NCBI GenBank assembly: GCA_017618115.1
Contig: JAFZUX010000019.1
Location: 1 to 45,009 of the forward strand
From: Bacteroidales bacterium
GTDB taxonomy: Bacteria > Bacteroidota > Bacteroidia > Bacteroidales > UBA932
Reading direction: 5' to 3'
Length of the DNA stretch: 45,009 nucleotides
A program made the translations under genes and the position numbers. A model generated the notes under the pieces. The model had not been told where the DNA came from, made no database searches, and was given only the letters and a program-made list of their open reading frames with translations. Positions 26,035 through 33,679 of the stretch are shown here, one piece after another (positions within the stretch are counted from its first letter, which is position 1; the number at the start of each line of letters is the position of its first letter).

Positions 26035-26897
26035 AGCCTGTTGTAATAGATGCTCATAGCTCTTCAAAGCTGGAGAGAGACCTTGCGGCCTATCCTCAGG
26101 GTATAATCTTTCCGGTAGACAAACCCTACAAATGGACCAGTTCAGACGTTGTTCGCAAGATAAAGTATGCCCTGCGTAACTACTTTGATACCAAGAATAT
26201 AAAGATAGGGCACGCCGGAACGTTGGACCCTCTTGCAACCGGCCTTCTGATTATCTGCGTGGGCAAAGCCACCAAACTTTCAGAATCTCTCCAGGCGGAA
26301 AAGAAGGAGTATATTGCGGAGTTCACACTGGGAGCAACCACTCCCTCCTTTGACCGCGAACATCCCATAGACGCTCTCTATCCAACAGACCATATAACTC
26401 CCGATAGTTTACAAAGAGCTGTTTCTCAGCTTAAAGAACAGACGGAGCAACTGCCTCCCGTCTTCTCTGCAAAATATGTCAACGGTACCCGTTCATACTT
26501 TTTAGCCCGCCACGGAGAGGAGGTTGAACTAAAACCTGCACCCATAAAGATTTATGAAACAGAGCTGTTGGCAACAGACGGAGACTGGGGTCTGGAAAGG
26601 CCGTCGTATGGCTCTGATGCTGAGCATAATACCTTTATGGTGAAGAAACGCATAGCAAGTCAGGAAGACAATCCAATCCCGTTATACACTGAAAACTCGC
26701 TTCTTACGCCGGAGCAGATTAACGCACTGCCAAGAGCGGTTGTAAGAATTGAGTGCAGCAAGGGGACCTATATCCGTTCCGTTGCCAGAGATTTTGGGCT
26801 GTCACTGGGCAGCGGAGCCTTTATGTCCGCTTTAAGAAGGACCGCCTCCGGTGGTTTCCGTGTGGAGGATGCCATAAAAATTCATACTTTTTTGTAA
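26025..26897 (+). CDS. truB: tRNA pseudouridine-55 synthase TruB
   Basis: This 290-residue enzyme makes pseudouridine 55 in the tRNA T-loop. The catalytic Asp68 lies in the family motif IGHAGTLDPLATGLLIICVGKATK, and the DKPYKWTSSDVV segment (usually DKPxGxTS) is at about 28-39. The later motif VRIECSKGTYIRSVARDFGLSLGSGAFMSALRRTASGGF is also complete. A small insertion around 188-220 separates the two conserved parts. The start overlaps rpiB by 10 nt. It is followed by another tRNA-modification gene, queA, 69 nt downstream. Confidence 0.97.
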   Translation: MPIEPVVIDAHSSSKLERDLAAYPQGIIFPVDKPYKWTSSDVVRKIKYALRNYFDTKNIKIGHAGTLDPLATGLLIICVGKATKLSESLQAEKKEYIAEFTLGATTPSFDREHPIDALYPTDHITPDSLQRAVSQLKEQTEQLPPVFSAKYVNGTRSYFLARHGEEVELKPAPIKIYETELLATDGDWGLERPSYGSDAEHNTFMVKKRIASQEDNPIPLYTENSLLTPEQINALPRAVVRIECSKGTYIRSVARDFGLSLGSGAFMSALRRTASGGFRVEDAIKIHTFL

Positions 26898-26966
26898 CCT
26901 TTTCCCTTGTACTACGTATAATCTTTTGCCTATCGTGTATGGGCAACACGTACAAAAGCGTTATTT

Positions 26967-28031
26967 ATGAAGTTATCACAGTTTAAATTCCCGTTTAGAA
27001 CGGAACTTATTGCCAAGGAACCTCCTCGCTTCAGAGATGAGTGTAAACTTATGGTAATGCGCAGAATCTCAGGCAAAATTGAGAACAAACTATTTAAAAA
27101 TATCTTGGATTACGCCCGTGAGGGAGATATCTTTGTTTTGAATGACACTAAGGTATTCCCGGCACGTCTTCACGGAAAGAAGGAGAAGACGGGTGCGGAT
27201 ATTGAGGTATCACTCTTAAGAGAACTTAACAGAGAGCAGCGTCTTTGGGACGTACTGGTAGATCCGGCTCGTAAAATCAGAATTGGTAATAAGCTCTATT
27301 TTGGTGAGGATGAGGCTCTTGTAGCTGAGGTTATAGACAACACAACCTCCAGAGGAAGAACTCTCCGTTTCCTCTATGACGGTAGTTATGAGGATTTCCG
27401 CAACACTCTTTTCAGCGTTGGAGAATTCCCAATTCCAAAGGAGATACGTCTGCACCCTAACGAGTCTGACGTAGAGAACTTTAACACCATCTTTGCAAAG
27501 CACGAGGGTGCCGTTTCCGCACCTGCTGCAGGATTGCACTTCAGCCGTGAACTCTTTAAGAGAATGGAAATTAAGGGAGTAGATTACACCTTTATCACCT
27601 CTCACGTTGGTCTCAGCCACTTTGGAGGAGTAGACGTTGAGGATCTTTCAAAGCACAAGATGGGCTCTGAGAGAATGATTATCTCTGAGGAGAGTGCGGA
27701 GAAGATTAACAAGGCTAAGGATGAGGGTCACAAGGTATTTGCAATTGGTATTACCGTAGCAAGAGCACTTGAGACTCCGGTAACTACCACCAACCGCGTT
27801 AAGCCTTTTGACGGTTGGACCAACAAGTTCATCTTCCCTCCTTACGACTTTAAGATTGCAGATGCACTTGTAACAAACTTCCATCATCCTCTCTCCACTA
27901 TGCTTATGTGCCAGGCGGCATTTGGTGGCTATCAGAAGGTTATGGCAGCTTACAAGCAGGCTATGCATGGAAAGGACGCCAAGGATATCTACAAATTTGG
28001 CGTTTACGGAGATGCAATGCTGATAGTTTAA
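26967..28031 (+). CDS. queA: S-adenosylmethionine:tRNA ribosyltransferase-isomerase
   Basis: This 354-residue enzyme transfers the ribosyl group of SAM to 7-aminomethyl-7-deazaguanine in tRNA to form epoxyqueuosine. Family markers are DIFVLNDTKVFPARLHGKKEKTGADIEVSLLRE, the GAVSAPAAGLHFSRELF motif, and TSHVGLSHFGGVDVEDLSKHKMGSE; the C-terminal TNFHHPLSTMLMCQAAFGG is also typical. Residue length fits the family (about 340-360). A 69-nt gap to truB contains no convincing promoter. A structured spacer with a hairpin and T tract follows before dprA. Confidence 0.97.
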   Translation: MKLSQFKFPFRTELIAKEPPRFRDECKLMVMRRISGKIENKLFKNILDYAREGDIFVLNDTKVFPARLHGKKEKTGADIEVSLLRELNREQRLWDVLVDPARKIRIGNKLYFGEDEALVAEVIDNTTSRGRTLRFLYDGSYEDFRNTLFSVGEFPIPKEIRLHPNESDVENFNTIFAKHEGAVSAPAAGLHFSRELFKRMEIKGVDYTFITSHVGLSHFGGVDVEDLSKHKMGSERMIISEESAEKINKAKDEGHKVFAIGITVARALETPVTTTNRVKPFDGWTNKFIFPPYDFKIADALVTNFHHPLSTMLMCQAAFGGYQKVMAAYKQAMHGKDAKDIYKFGVYGDAMLIV

Positions 28032-28103
28032 AGGACTCTCTAACCGGTACAAAATCAGAGGAATAAAAACTTCTTGAGTCAAATGTACCGGATGGTAACC
28101 GGT

Positions 28104-28142
28104 TACGGCGGCGGATGATTATCTTGCCGCCGTTTAATTTTT
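28104..28142 (+). terminator. Terminator-like hairpin between queA and dprA
   Basis: ACGGCGGC (28105-28112) pairs with GCCGCCGT (28126-28133) and is followed by TTAATTTTT that runs straight into the dprA ATG at 28143. An additional 8-bp inverted repeat (CCGGTACA, 28044-28051, with TGTACCGG, 28084-28091) lies upstream. It can be a terminator for queA or a hairpin that limits dprA translation. Confidence 0.6.
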
Positions 28143-29300
28143 ATGGATGTGAGAAAAGAAGCGTTGATTTGTGCCATGAGCCGGTTGCTTATAAACCACC
28201 CTTTAACCGGCCGCAGATTGATTGAGGCCTCAGCCAAAAAAGGAGAGGGAGAGGAGGGGTTGGAGGGACTGCTTTCGGGCGGGGAATCTTTTGTTATAGA
28301 GACACTTGGAAAGGATAACGGCAAGGGAATCGCCTCCGAACTCTTCTCAAGGGAGATGATTGATTGGGCTCAGGAGGAGGCGGAGTGGTATCTTAAGAAG
28401 AGGGTCTTGATTATCCCCATAACTTCTCCTCTCTATCCCCCTCTTTTAAGGGAGTGTGCGGATGCCCCTTTTGCCCTCTATTACAAAGGGGTAAGAAGTG
28501 ACGGAGAGGTTGACTGTAAGATCTTTGGGCGGAGGATGCTTAGCGTTGTTGGAACCCGCCTGGCCTCTCAGTATGGCAGGGAGTGTTGCACTTTAATCAT
28601 TTCAGAACTAGCCAATCATGTCCCTAAACTGCAGATTATAAGCGGACTCGCAATGGGGATAGACGGCTGCGCCCACCTTGCCGCACTTGATAACTCTCTG
28701 GAAACCTTTGCGGTACTTCCCTGCGGCATAGATCAGATTTACCCTGCCGCTCACAGAGATATGGCTGTGAGAATATTGGAGCAGGGAGGTGTCTTGACGG
28801 AATACCCAAGAGGGATTAAACCCCTGAGGAGAAACTTCTTACAGCGTAACCGCATAATCTCCGGAATGAGTGACGCGCTGCTGGTTGTGGAGAGCCGCGT
28901 CAGCGGCGGGTCTATGAGTTCAGTGGAGTACGCCTCCGGTTACAGCAGAGACATCTTTGCCGTTCCGGGGAGGATGAGCGATGCCAACTCCTACGGGTGT
29001 AACTATCTTATAAACAGGAATGTTGCGCAACTGGTCCTCAACGGAACCTCCATTGTAAACTCAATGGGCTGGGCCAAAGACAAAATCTCAGACATTCTGC
29101 AGCAGCCAACTCTCTTTTCCGCCACCCGGGAGTTGAAGGCAAAATTATTACTATCTTTATCATTTGTTAAAGGAAGAGATGAAGAGTCACTTATCCAAGA
29201 GAGCGGAGCGGAGGTAGGGGATGTGAGTCTTGCTCTGTTGGAGTTGGAACTGGAGGGGAAGATACGCAAGGTAGCTTCCGGAGGATGGATTAAGTGCTAA
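28143..29300 (+). CDS. dprA: DNA-processing protein DprA (Smf)
   Basis: This 385-residue protein is a DprA/Smf: it binds incoming single-stranded DNA and loads RecA during natural transformation. The Rossmann-like core contains LSVVGTRLASQYGRE, IISGLAMGIDGCAHLAALD, GGVLTEYPRGIKPLRRNFLQRNRIISGMSDALLVVES and GRMSDANSYGCNYLI. An N-terminal ~100-residue helical domain with NHPLTGRRLIEAS and a C-terminal winged-helix-like tail (about 320-385) complete the usual three-part plan. DprA is widespread also in bacteria not known to be competent, so presence alone does not prove transformation. Confidence 0.95.
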   Translation: MDVRKEALICAMSRLLINHPLTGRRLIEASAKKGEGEEGLEGLLSGGESFVIETLGKDNGKGIASELFSREMIDWAQEEAEWYLKKRVLIIPITSPLYPPLLRECADAPFALYYKGVRSDGEVDCKIFGRRMLSVVGTRLASQYGRECCTLIISELANHVPKLQIISGLAMGIDGCAHLAALDNSLETFAVLPCGIDQIYPAAHRDMAVRILEQGGVLTEYPRGIKPLRRNFLQRNRIISGMSDALLVVESRVSGGSMSSVEYASGYSRDIFAVPGRMSDANSYGCNYLINRNVAQLVLNGTSIVNSMGWAKDKISDILQQPTLFSATRELKAKLLLSLSFVKGRDEESLIQESGAEVGDVSLALLELELEGKIRKVASGGWIKC

Positions 29301-29319
29301 ATGTTTATAATTTAAGAAA

Positions 29320-30096
29320 TTGGAACAGTTGAGATTCATAGATACCCACACTCATCCATACGATGAGGCCTTTGATGAGGACCGTAGTGAGGCCCTCCAA
29401 AGAGCGCTGGATGCCGGAGTGGAAAGGTGGATATTCCCCGGCATAGACTCCTCTACCTACAAGATTCAGAGAGAGTTGGCCACTTGTTACACGGGCACGG
29501 CCTTTATGGCAATGGGGCTCCATCCAACATCCGTCTCCTCTAACTGGAGGAAGGAGTTGGAGTTTGCCCTCAGAAAACTGGAGGAGGATGGGGACTATGT
29601 GGCTGTGGGTGAGATAGGTTTGGACGGTTACTGGAGCCGCGAGTTTATAAATGAGCAGAAGCAAGTGCTTGAGGCTCAGTTAGATTACGCTGTCAAAAAA
29701 TCTCTTCCGGTGATTATCCATGAGAGGAGCACAACGGAGGAGATGCTGGATTTGATGGAAAAGTACCGCGGAAAACTATCGGGAGTATTCCATGCATTTA
29801 CCGGCAGCATAGAGACTTACAGGAGAATTCGCCGCTTGGGCTTTAAGGTAGGAATAGGGGGAGTGGTGACATTCAAGAATGCGGGAGTGGCAAAAACGGT
29901 GGTGGAGATTCCGCTAGAGGAAATTCTGCTTGAGACGGATTCTCCGTGGCTGACGCCCGCACCGCACCGCGGAACAAGAAATGAGAGTTCATATATTCCG
30001 CTGATAGCAAATAAGATAGCGGAGTGTAAAAATATTCCTCTGAGCCAGGTAGCGGCCGTTACCACCCGCAACGCAGAGGAACTGTTTAAGTTGTAA
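29320..30096 (+). CDS. TatD family metal-dependent hydrolase
   Basis: This 258-residue TIM-barrel hydrolase of the TatD family (3'-5' exonuclease type in studied members) shows the metal-binding IDTHTHPYDEAF at residues 7-18, the glutamate in VGEIGLDGYW, HAFTGS and the ETDSPWLTPAPHRG motif. The frame has an in-frame stop (TAA at 29308) and no ATG before the conserved HTH motif, so the TTG at 29320 is the only plausible start; a second TTG at 29329 is the alternative. It lies 19 nt behind dprA and 15 nt before the asparaginase gene. Confidence 0.94.
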   Translation: MEQLRFIDTHTHPYDEAFDEDRSEALQRALDAGVERWIFPGIDSSTYKIQRELATCYTGTAFMAMGLHPTSVSSNWRKELEFALRKLEEDGDYVAVGEIGLDGYWSREFINEQKQVLEAQLDYAVKKSLPVIIHERSTTEEMLDLMEKYRGKLSGVFHAFTGSIETYRRIRRLGFKVGIGGVVTFKNAGVAKTVVEIPLEEILLETDSPWLTPAPHRGTRNESSYIPLIANKIAECKNIPLSQVAAVTTRNAEELFKL

Positions 30097-30111
30097 AGAG
30101 AGCAACAAGAT

Positions 30112-31146
30112 ATGAAAAGGAAAATTTTGATGATTTACACCGGTGGAACCATCGGGATGAAGCAAGATGAAAAGTCAATGGCATTGGTGCCGGTAGACAT
30201 CAGCCAGATTCAGGAGGAGGTGCCGGAACTCAAGAAGTTCGGTTATAGCATAGACACCTATTCCTTTGATCCTGTGATAGATTCCAGTGATATCACGCCT
30301 GCATTCTGGGTAAATCTGTGCAACCTCATTAAGAAGAACTATGAGAAATATGACGGCTTTGTAATTCTGCACGGCACTGATACTATGTCATATACGGCCT
30401 CCGCCCTCAGTTTTATGATGGAGGATCTGGCTAAGCCGGTGGTCCTTACGGGAAGCCAACTCCCTGTGGGAATGCTCAGAACGGACGGAAAGGAGAACAT
30501 CATTTCATCCATCGAGATAGCGGCGGCGGTAGACGAGACGGGCCACGCAATGGTGCCTGAGGTCTGCATATACTTTGAAAGTCAGCTATATAGAGGTAAC
30601 CGCACCACCAAATACAATGCGGAAAACTTCCGCGCCTTCCGCTCCGCAAACTATCCGGTTCTGGCGGACGTGGGAATCCATATCAAGTTCAACCGCTCTC
30701 TGATTCAGTACCCTAAGAGGTGGGATCTGCCGCTTAAAGTGAGGACAAAACTGGACACCAACGTGGCAATTCTGAAGATTTTCCCGGGCATCACGCCTGC
30801 CGCCATAGATGCGGTTATGGGAACAAAGGGGTGCCGCGCCGTGGTTTTGGAGACATTCGGCAGCGGAAACGCACCAACCACCAAACAATTTGTCTCCACC
30901 ATCAAGAAGTGGGTGAAGAAGGGGCTGATTGTGGTAAATGTGACTCAGTGTCAGGCAGGTAAGGTGGATATGGGCGCATACGCAACCGGCGTTGCCCTCA
31001 GAGAGGCGGGAGTTGTGAGCGGCTATGACAGCACTACAGAAGCCACTCTATGTAAGCTCTTTGTACTTCTGGGCCGCTATTCTTCCTCCGCGATGGTTAA
31101 AAAAGAGCTCCAGAGGTGTCTCTGCGGGGAGATTTCAATAAAATAG
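30112..31146 (+). CDS. ansA: Type I (cytoplasmic) L-asparaginase
   Basis: This 344-residue enzyme hydrolyses asparagine to aspartate and ammonia. The two catalytic threonine motifs are present: IYTGGTIGM (Thr near residue 13) and LHGTDTMSYTASAL (about 84-97). There is no signal peptide, which fits the cytoplasmic type I enzyme rather than the periplasmic type II. The TGSQLPVGMLRTDGKENI block and the C-terminal CQAGKVDMGAYATG are typical. It is 15 nt behind tatD, and ends the run before the TonB energising module. Confidence 0.95.
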   Translation: MKRKILMIYTGGTIGMKQDEKSMALVPVDISQIQEEVPELKKFGYSIDTYSFDPVIDSSDITPAFWVNLCNLIKKNYEKYDGFVILHGTDTMSYTASALSFMMEDLAKPVVLTGSQLPVGMLRTDGKENIISSIEIAAAVDETGHAMVPEVCIYFESQLYRGNRTTKYNAENFRAFRSANYPVLADVGIHIKFNRSLIQYPKRWDLPLKVRTKLDTNVAILKIFPGITPAAIDAVMGTKGCRAVVLETFGSGNAPTTKQFVSTIKKWVKKGLIVVNVTQCQAGKVDMGAYATGVALREAGVVSGYDSTTEATLCKLFVLLGRYSSSAMVKKELQRCLCGEISIK

Positions 31147-31268
31147 GGGGGCGAGTATTACGGAGTCAAAAAAATTGCTAACTTGCACCTTGATTCAGCG
31201 ACACGTTGAAACTTTAGAAAAATAATAACAGATAAACATTGTTTAATACTTTAATCACAACAAAATTT

Positions 31269-32078
31269 ATGAAAAAAATTTTCATGTTTTTGGCAGTTGC
31301 AGGCCTAATGGCTATCACTGCCCAGAACGCAGTAGCTCAGGATGAAACACAGGCTGAGAATGCAACAGAGCAGGTAGCTCCGGCAGCTCAGGACGAAGTT
31401 CAGGCACCTGTTGATGAGCAGAACATTTTCAACCAGAAGTCTGATAAGCCTCTTTATCAGCAGATTAAGACTAAGTTCATTGAGGGTGGTCCTGCTTTCA
31501 TGGTATGGGTTGTTCTCTGTCTTATCCTTGGTCTTGCAGTTGCAATTGAGAGAATTATCTACCTCAGCATGGCAACAACTAACACCAACAAACTTATAGG
31601 TGATGTTGAGGCTGCTCTTAAGGCTGGTGGCGTTGAGAAGGCAAAGGATGTTTGCCGTAACACCCGCGGTCCTGTAGCTTCTATCTTCTATCAGGGTCTT
31701 GACCACTACAATGAGGGTCTTGCAAGCGTAGAGAAGAACATTACTGCATATGGTGGAGTTCAGATGGGTAGATTGGAGAGCGGTCTTTCTTGGATTGCTT
31801 TGTTCATCGCTCTTGCTCCTATGTTGGGATTCTTGGGAACAGTTGTCGGAATGGTTAGCGCATTCGATGCTATCGAGGCAGCAGGTGATATTTCTCCAAC
31901 CGTTGTAGCTGGTGGTATTAAAGTGGCTTTGATTACAACCATCGCCGGTTTGATCGTTGCCGTTATTCTTCAGATTTTCTACAACATTATCGTTGCAAAG
32001 ATTGACTCCCTCGTTAACTCAATGGAGGATGCTTCAATCAACTTCGTAGACGTACTTACTAAATTCAATAATAAATAA
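31269..32078 (+). CDS. exbB: ExbB/MotA/TolQ family proton channel protein
   Basis: This 269-residue inner-membrane protein carries a cleavable-looking signal (residues 1-22, IFMFLAVAGLMAITAQNAVAQ), an acidic linker, a first membrane helix (about 67-85, AFMVWVVLCLILGLAVAIERI), and the paired helices of the ExbB/TolQ fold (about 168-235, WIALFIALAPMLGFLGTVVGMVSAFDAI ... GGIKVALITTIAGLIVAVILQIFYN) with the conserved GTVVGM. The long periplasmic N-terminal extension with its own signal is common in Bacteroidetes ExbB. ATG 31269 (MKKIFMF) starts the signal; the earlier ATG at 31239 would add an unlikely 10 residues. TAACTTGC near 31179 is an imperfect -7 match. Confidence 0.93.
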   Translation: MKKIFMFLAVAGLMAITAQNAVAQDETQAENATEQVAPAAQDEVQAPVDEQNIFNQKSDKPLYQQIKTKFIEGGPAFMVWVVLCLILGLAVAIERIIYLSMATTNTNKLIGDVEAALKAGGVEKAKDVCRNTRGPVASIFYQGLDHYNEGLASVEKNITAYGGVQMGRLESGLSWIALFIALAPMLGFLGTVVGMVSAFDAIEAAGDISPTVVAGGIKVALITTIAGLIVAVILQIFYNIIVAKIDSLVNSMEDASINFVDVLTKFNNK

Positions 32079-32093
32079 TCAGTTCAAAGAGTT

Positions 32094-32507
32094 ATGAAGA
32101 ACAAATCTTTGAAATTATTCTTTTATGTACTGCTGATTATCTCAGTTGTCATCGGCCTTGCGTTCCTTTTCTTCAACGGCGATGAGAACAGGATGGTCTC
32201 TCCAATTCTCAATTGGGCGTACATCCTTCTGTTCATCGGAATCGTATTGGCAGTAGTTCTGCCTTTGATTTTCCGCAGCGGAAGAGGTGGAAAGAAGACT
32301 CTTTGGGAACTGGTCATTTTGGTAGCAGTACTGTTGGTATCCTTCCTGCTCGCTTCAGGAAATTCAGTATCACTCTCTCCGAGTGTACCTGAGCCAACAC
32401 ACGGCACATTAAAGATGACGGACACCGTCCTCATTACATCTATTATCCTGCTGGTTGGTGCTATTTTGGCAACCATCTTCGGCAGCTTGTTAAGGAAAAA
32501 GTCTTAA
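32094..32507 (+). CDS. Small integral membrane protein of the ExbB-ExbD cluster
   Basis: This 137-residue protein is nearly all membrane: four hydrophobic helices at about 8-28, 38-60, 70-88 and 112-130. I do not recognise a named family. It lies between exbB (15 nt upstream) and two exbD genes (16 nt downstream), the same place where an uncharacterised membrane protein occurs in many Bacteroidetes ExbB-ExbD operons as I remember them. It may be an accessory subunit of the proton-channel complex; that is inference from position. Confidence 0.85.
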   Translation: MKNKSLKLFFYVLLIISVVIGLAFLFFNGDENRMVSPILNWAYILLFIGIVLAVVLPLIFRSGRGGKKTLWELVILVAVLLVSFLLASGNSVSLSPSVPEPTHGTLKMTDTVLITSIILLVGAILATIFGSLLRKKS

Positions 32508-32523
32508 ATTTTAGGTAAGTAAC

Positions 32524-33102
32524 ATGGCAAAGAAAACACCCGAGATCAATGCTTCCAGTCAGGCGGACATTGCGTTCTTGCTTTTGGTGTTCTTCCTGAT
32601 TACCACAACAATGGATGTGGATAAAGGTCTTCAGAGGAAACTTCCTCCGATGCCGGAAGAGAATCAGCAGCAGGACGAGGTGAAGATCAACCGTAGAAAC
32701 ATTGTGGTTGTTAAAATCAACGCACAAGACAGAATCATGGTTGGTTCAAAACCTACTGACGTTAGTGAGATCAAGGATCAGATAGTAGAGTTTTTGACCA
32801 ACCCTAATGATGACCCTAACAAGCCTGAGAAGGAGGTTAAGTTCATCAAAGGATTGGGTAATTACGCTGTATCCAAAGGTGTGGTTTCATTGCAGAATGA
32901 TAAGGGTACACTGTACAACACGTACATTCAGGTTCAGAACGAGATCGTTAGAGCAATCAACGAGATTCGTGACCAATTCTCTACCCAACATTACGGCAAG
33001 AAATTCGCACAGTTGGACGAAGATCATCAGAAAATTGTCAAAGAGGCTGTACCTCAGAACATTTCCGAGGCTGAGCCTAAGGACGTAAAAGCTAAGAAGT
33101 AG
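32524..33102 (+). CDS. exbD: ExbD/TolR family protein (first copy)
   Basis: This 192-residue protein has the ExbD plan: a short cytoplasmic N-terminus, one membrane helix with the conserved proton-relay Asp (SQADIAFLLLVFFLITTTMD, about residues 13-32), and a periplasmic domain. An ~35-residue C-terminal extension beyond typical ExbD (about 140-150) is Lys/Glu-rich. It partners ExbB to power TonB. The second ExbD gene begins 9 nt downstream. Confidence 0.93.
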   Translation: MAKKTPEINASSQADIAFLLLVFFLITTTMDVDKGLQRKLPPMPEENQQQDEVKINRRNIVVVKINAQDRIMVGSKPTDVSEIKDQIVEFLTNPNDDPNKPEKEVKFIKGLGNYAVSKGVVSLQNDKGTLYNTYIQVQNEIVRAINEIRDQFSTQHYGKKFAQLDEDHQKIVKEAVPQNISEAEPKDVKAKK

Positions 33103-33111
33103 GAGGTTATT

Positions 33112-33573
33112 ATGGGAAGATTTAGAAAAAGTGGAAAAAAGGTTGCACCTGCTATCAGTACTGCATCCCTTCCGGACATTGTCTTTATGCTTTTGTTCTT
33201 CTTTATGATATCCACCTCTTTCCGTCAGACGGATAAGCTGGTTCAGGTTAAACTTCCTGGAGCAACTGAGAACGTTAAGCTTGAGAGAAAGGATTTGACA
33301 TCCTATATCTATATAGGTTCTCCTATCCCTTCAAAACAGGCTCAGTACGGAACGGATTCACGTATCCAGCTGAACGATTCCTATAGGACAATCAACGAGA
33401 TTCGTGACTTTATCGCATCAGAGAGAGAGTCTCTTTCTGAGGCAGATAAGGCAGAGATGACCGTAGCTATCAAGGCTGATGAGAACGTCCGCATGGGTAT
33501 CATTACAGATGTAAAGCAAGAACTTAGACGTTGTTCTGCCCTCAAGATTATGTACGTTGCACGTCAAAAATAA
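33112..33573 (+). CDS. exbD: ExbD/TolR family protein (second copy)
   Basis: This 153-residue paralogue has the membrane helix with SLPDIVFMLLFFFMISTSFRQTD (about 19-40) carrying the conserved Asp, followed by a periplasmic domain of normal size. Paired ExbD genes behind one exbB are usual in this phylum, giving heteromeric complexes that energise TonB. A strong terminator closes the operon. Confidence 0.93.
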   Translation: MGRFRKSGKKVAPAISTASLPDIVFMLLFFFMISTSFRQTDKLVQVKLPGATENVKLERKDLTSYIYIGSPIPSKQAQYGTDSRIQLNDSYRTINEIRDFIASERESLSEADKAEMTVAIKADENVRMGIITDVKQELRRCSALKIMYVARQK

Positions 33574-33589
33574 TCTGAGGTAGAGTGAG

Positions 33590-33624
33590 AAAAAGCCGCA
33601 ACCGAAAGGTCTGCGGCTTTTTTT
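33590..33624 (+). terminator. Intrinsic terminator of the exbB-exbD operon
   Basis: A 9-bp stem (AAAGCCGCA with TGCGGCTTT, loop of 11 nt) is followed by a T tract. Confidence 0.9.
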
Positions 33625-33640
33625 GTACCCTCATTTTTAG

Positions 33641-33648
33641 TAAATTTG
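33641..33648 (+). promoter_or_regulatory. Predicted -7 element for the phosphatase-SGNH gene
   Basis: TAAATTTG matches TAnnTTTG 31 nt upstream of the ATG, behind the exbD terminator. Confidence 0.6.
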
Positions 33649-33679
33649 CATCTGATGTACCGAATAAATTCAAGTTGTT

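Noticed and set aside
26898-26966. Promoter between truB and queA.
   Set aside because: No TAnnTTTG match with normal spacing; the ATAATCTTTTG stretch has the wrong spacing.
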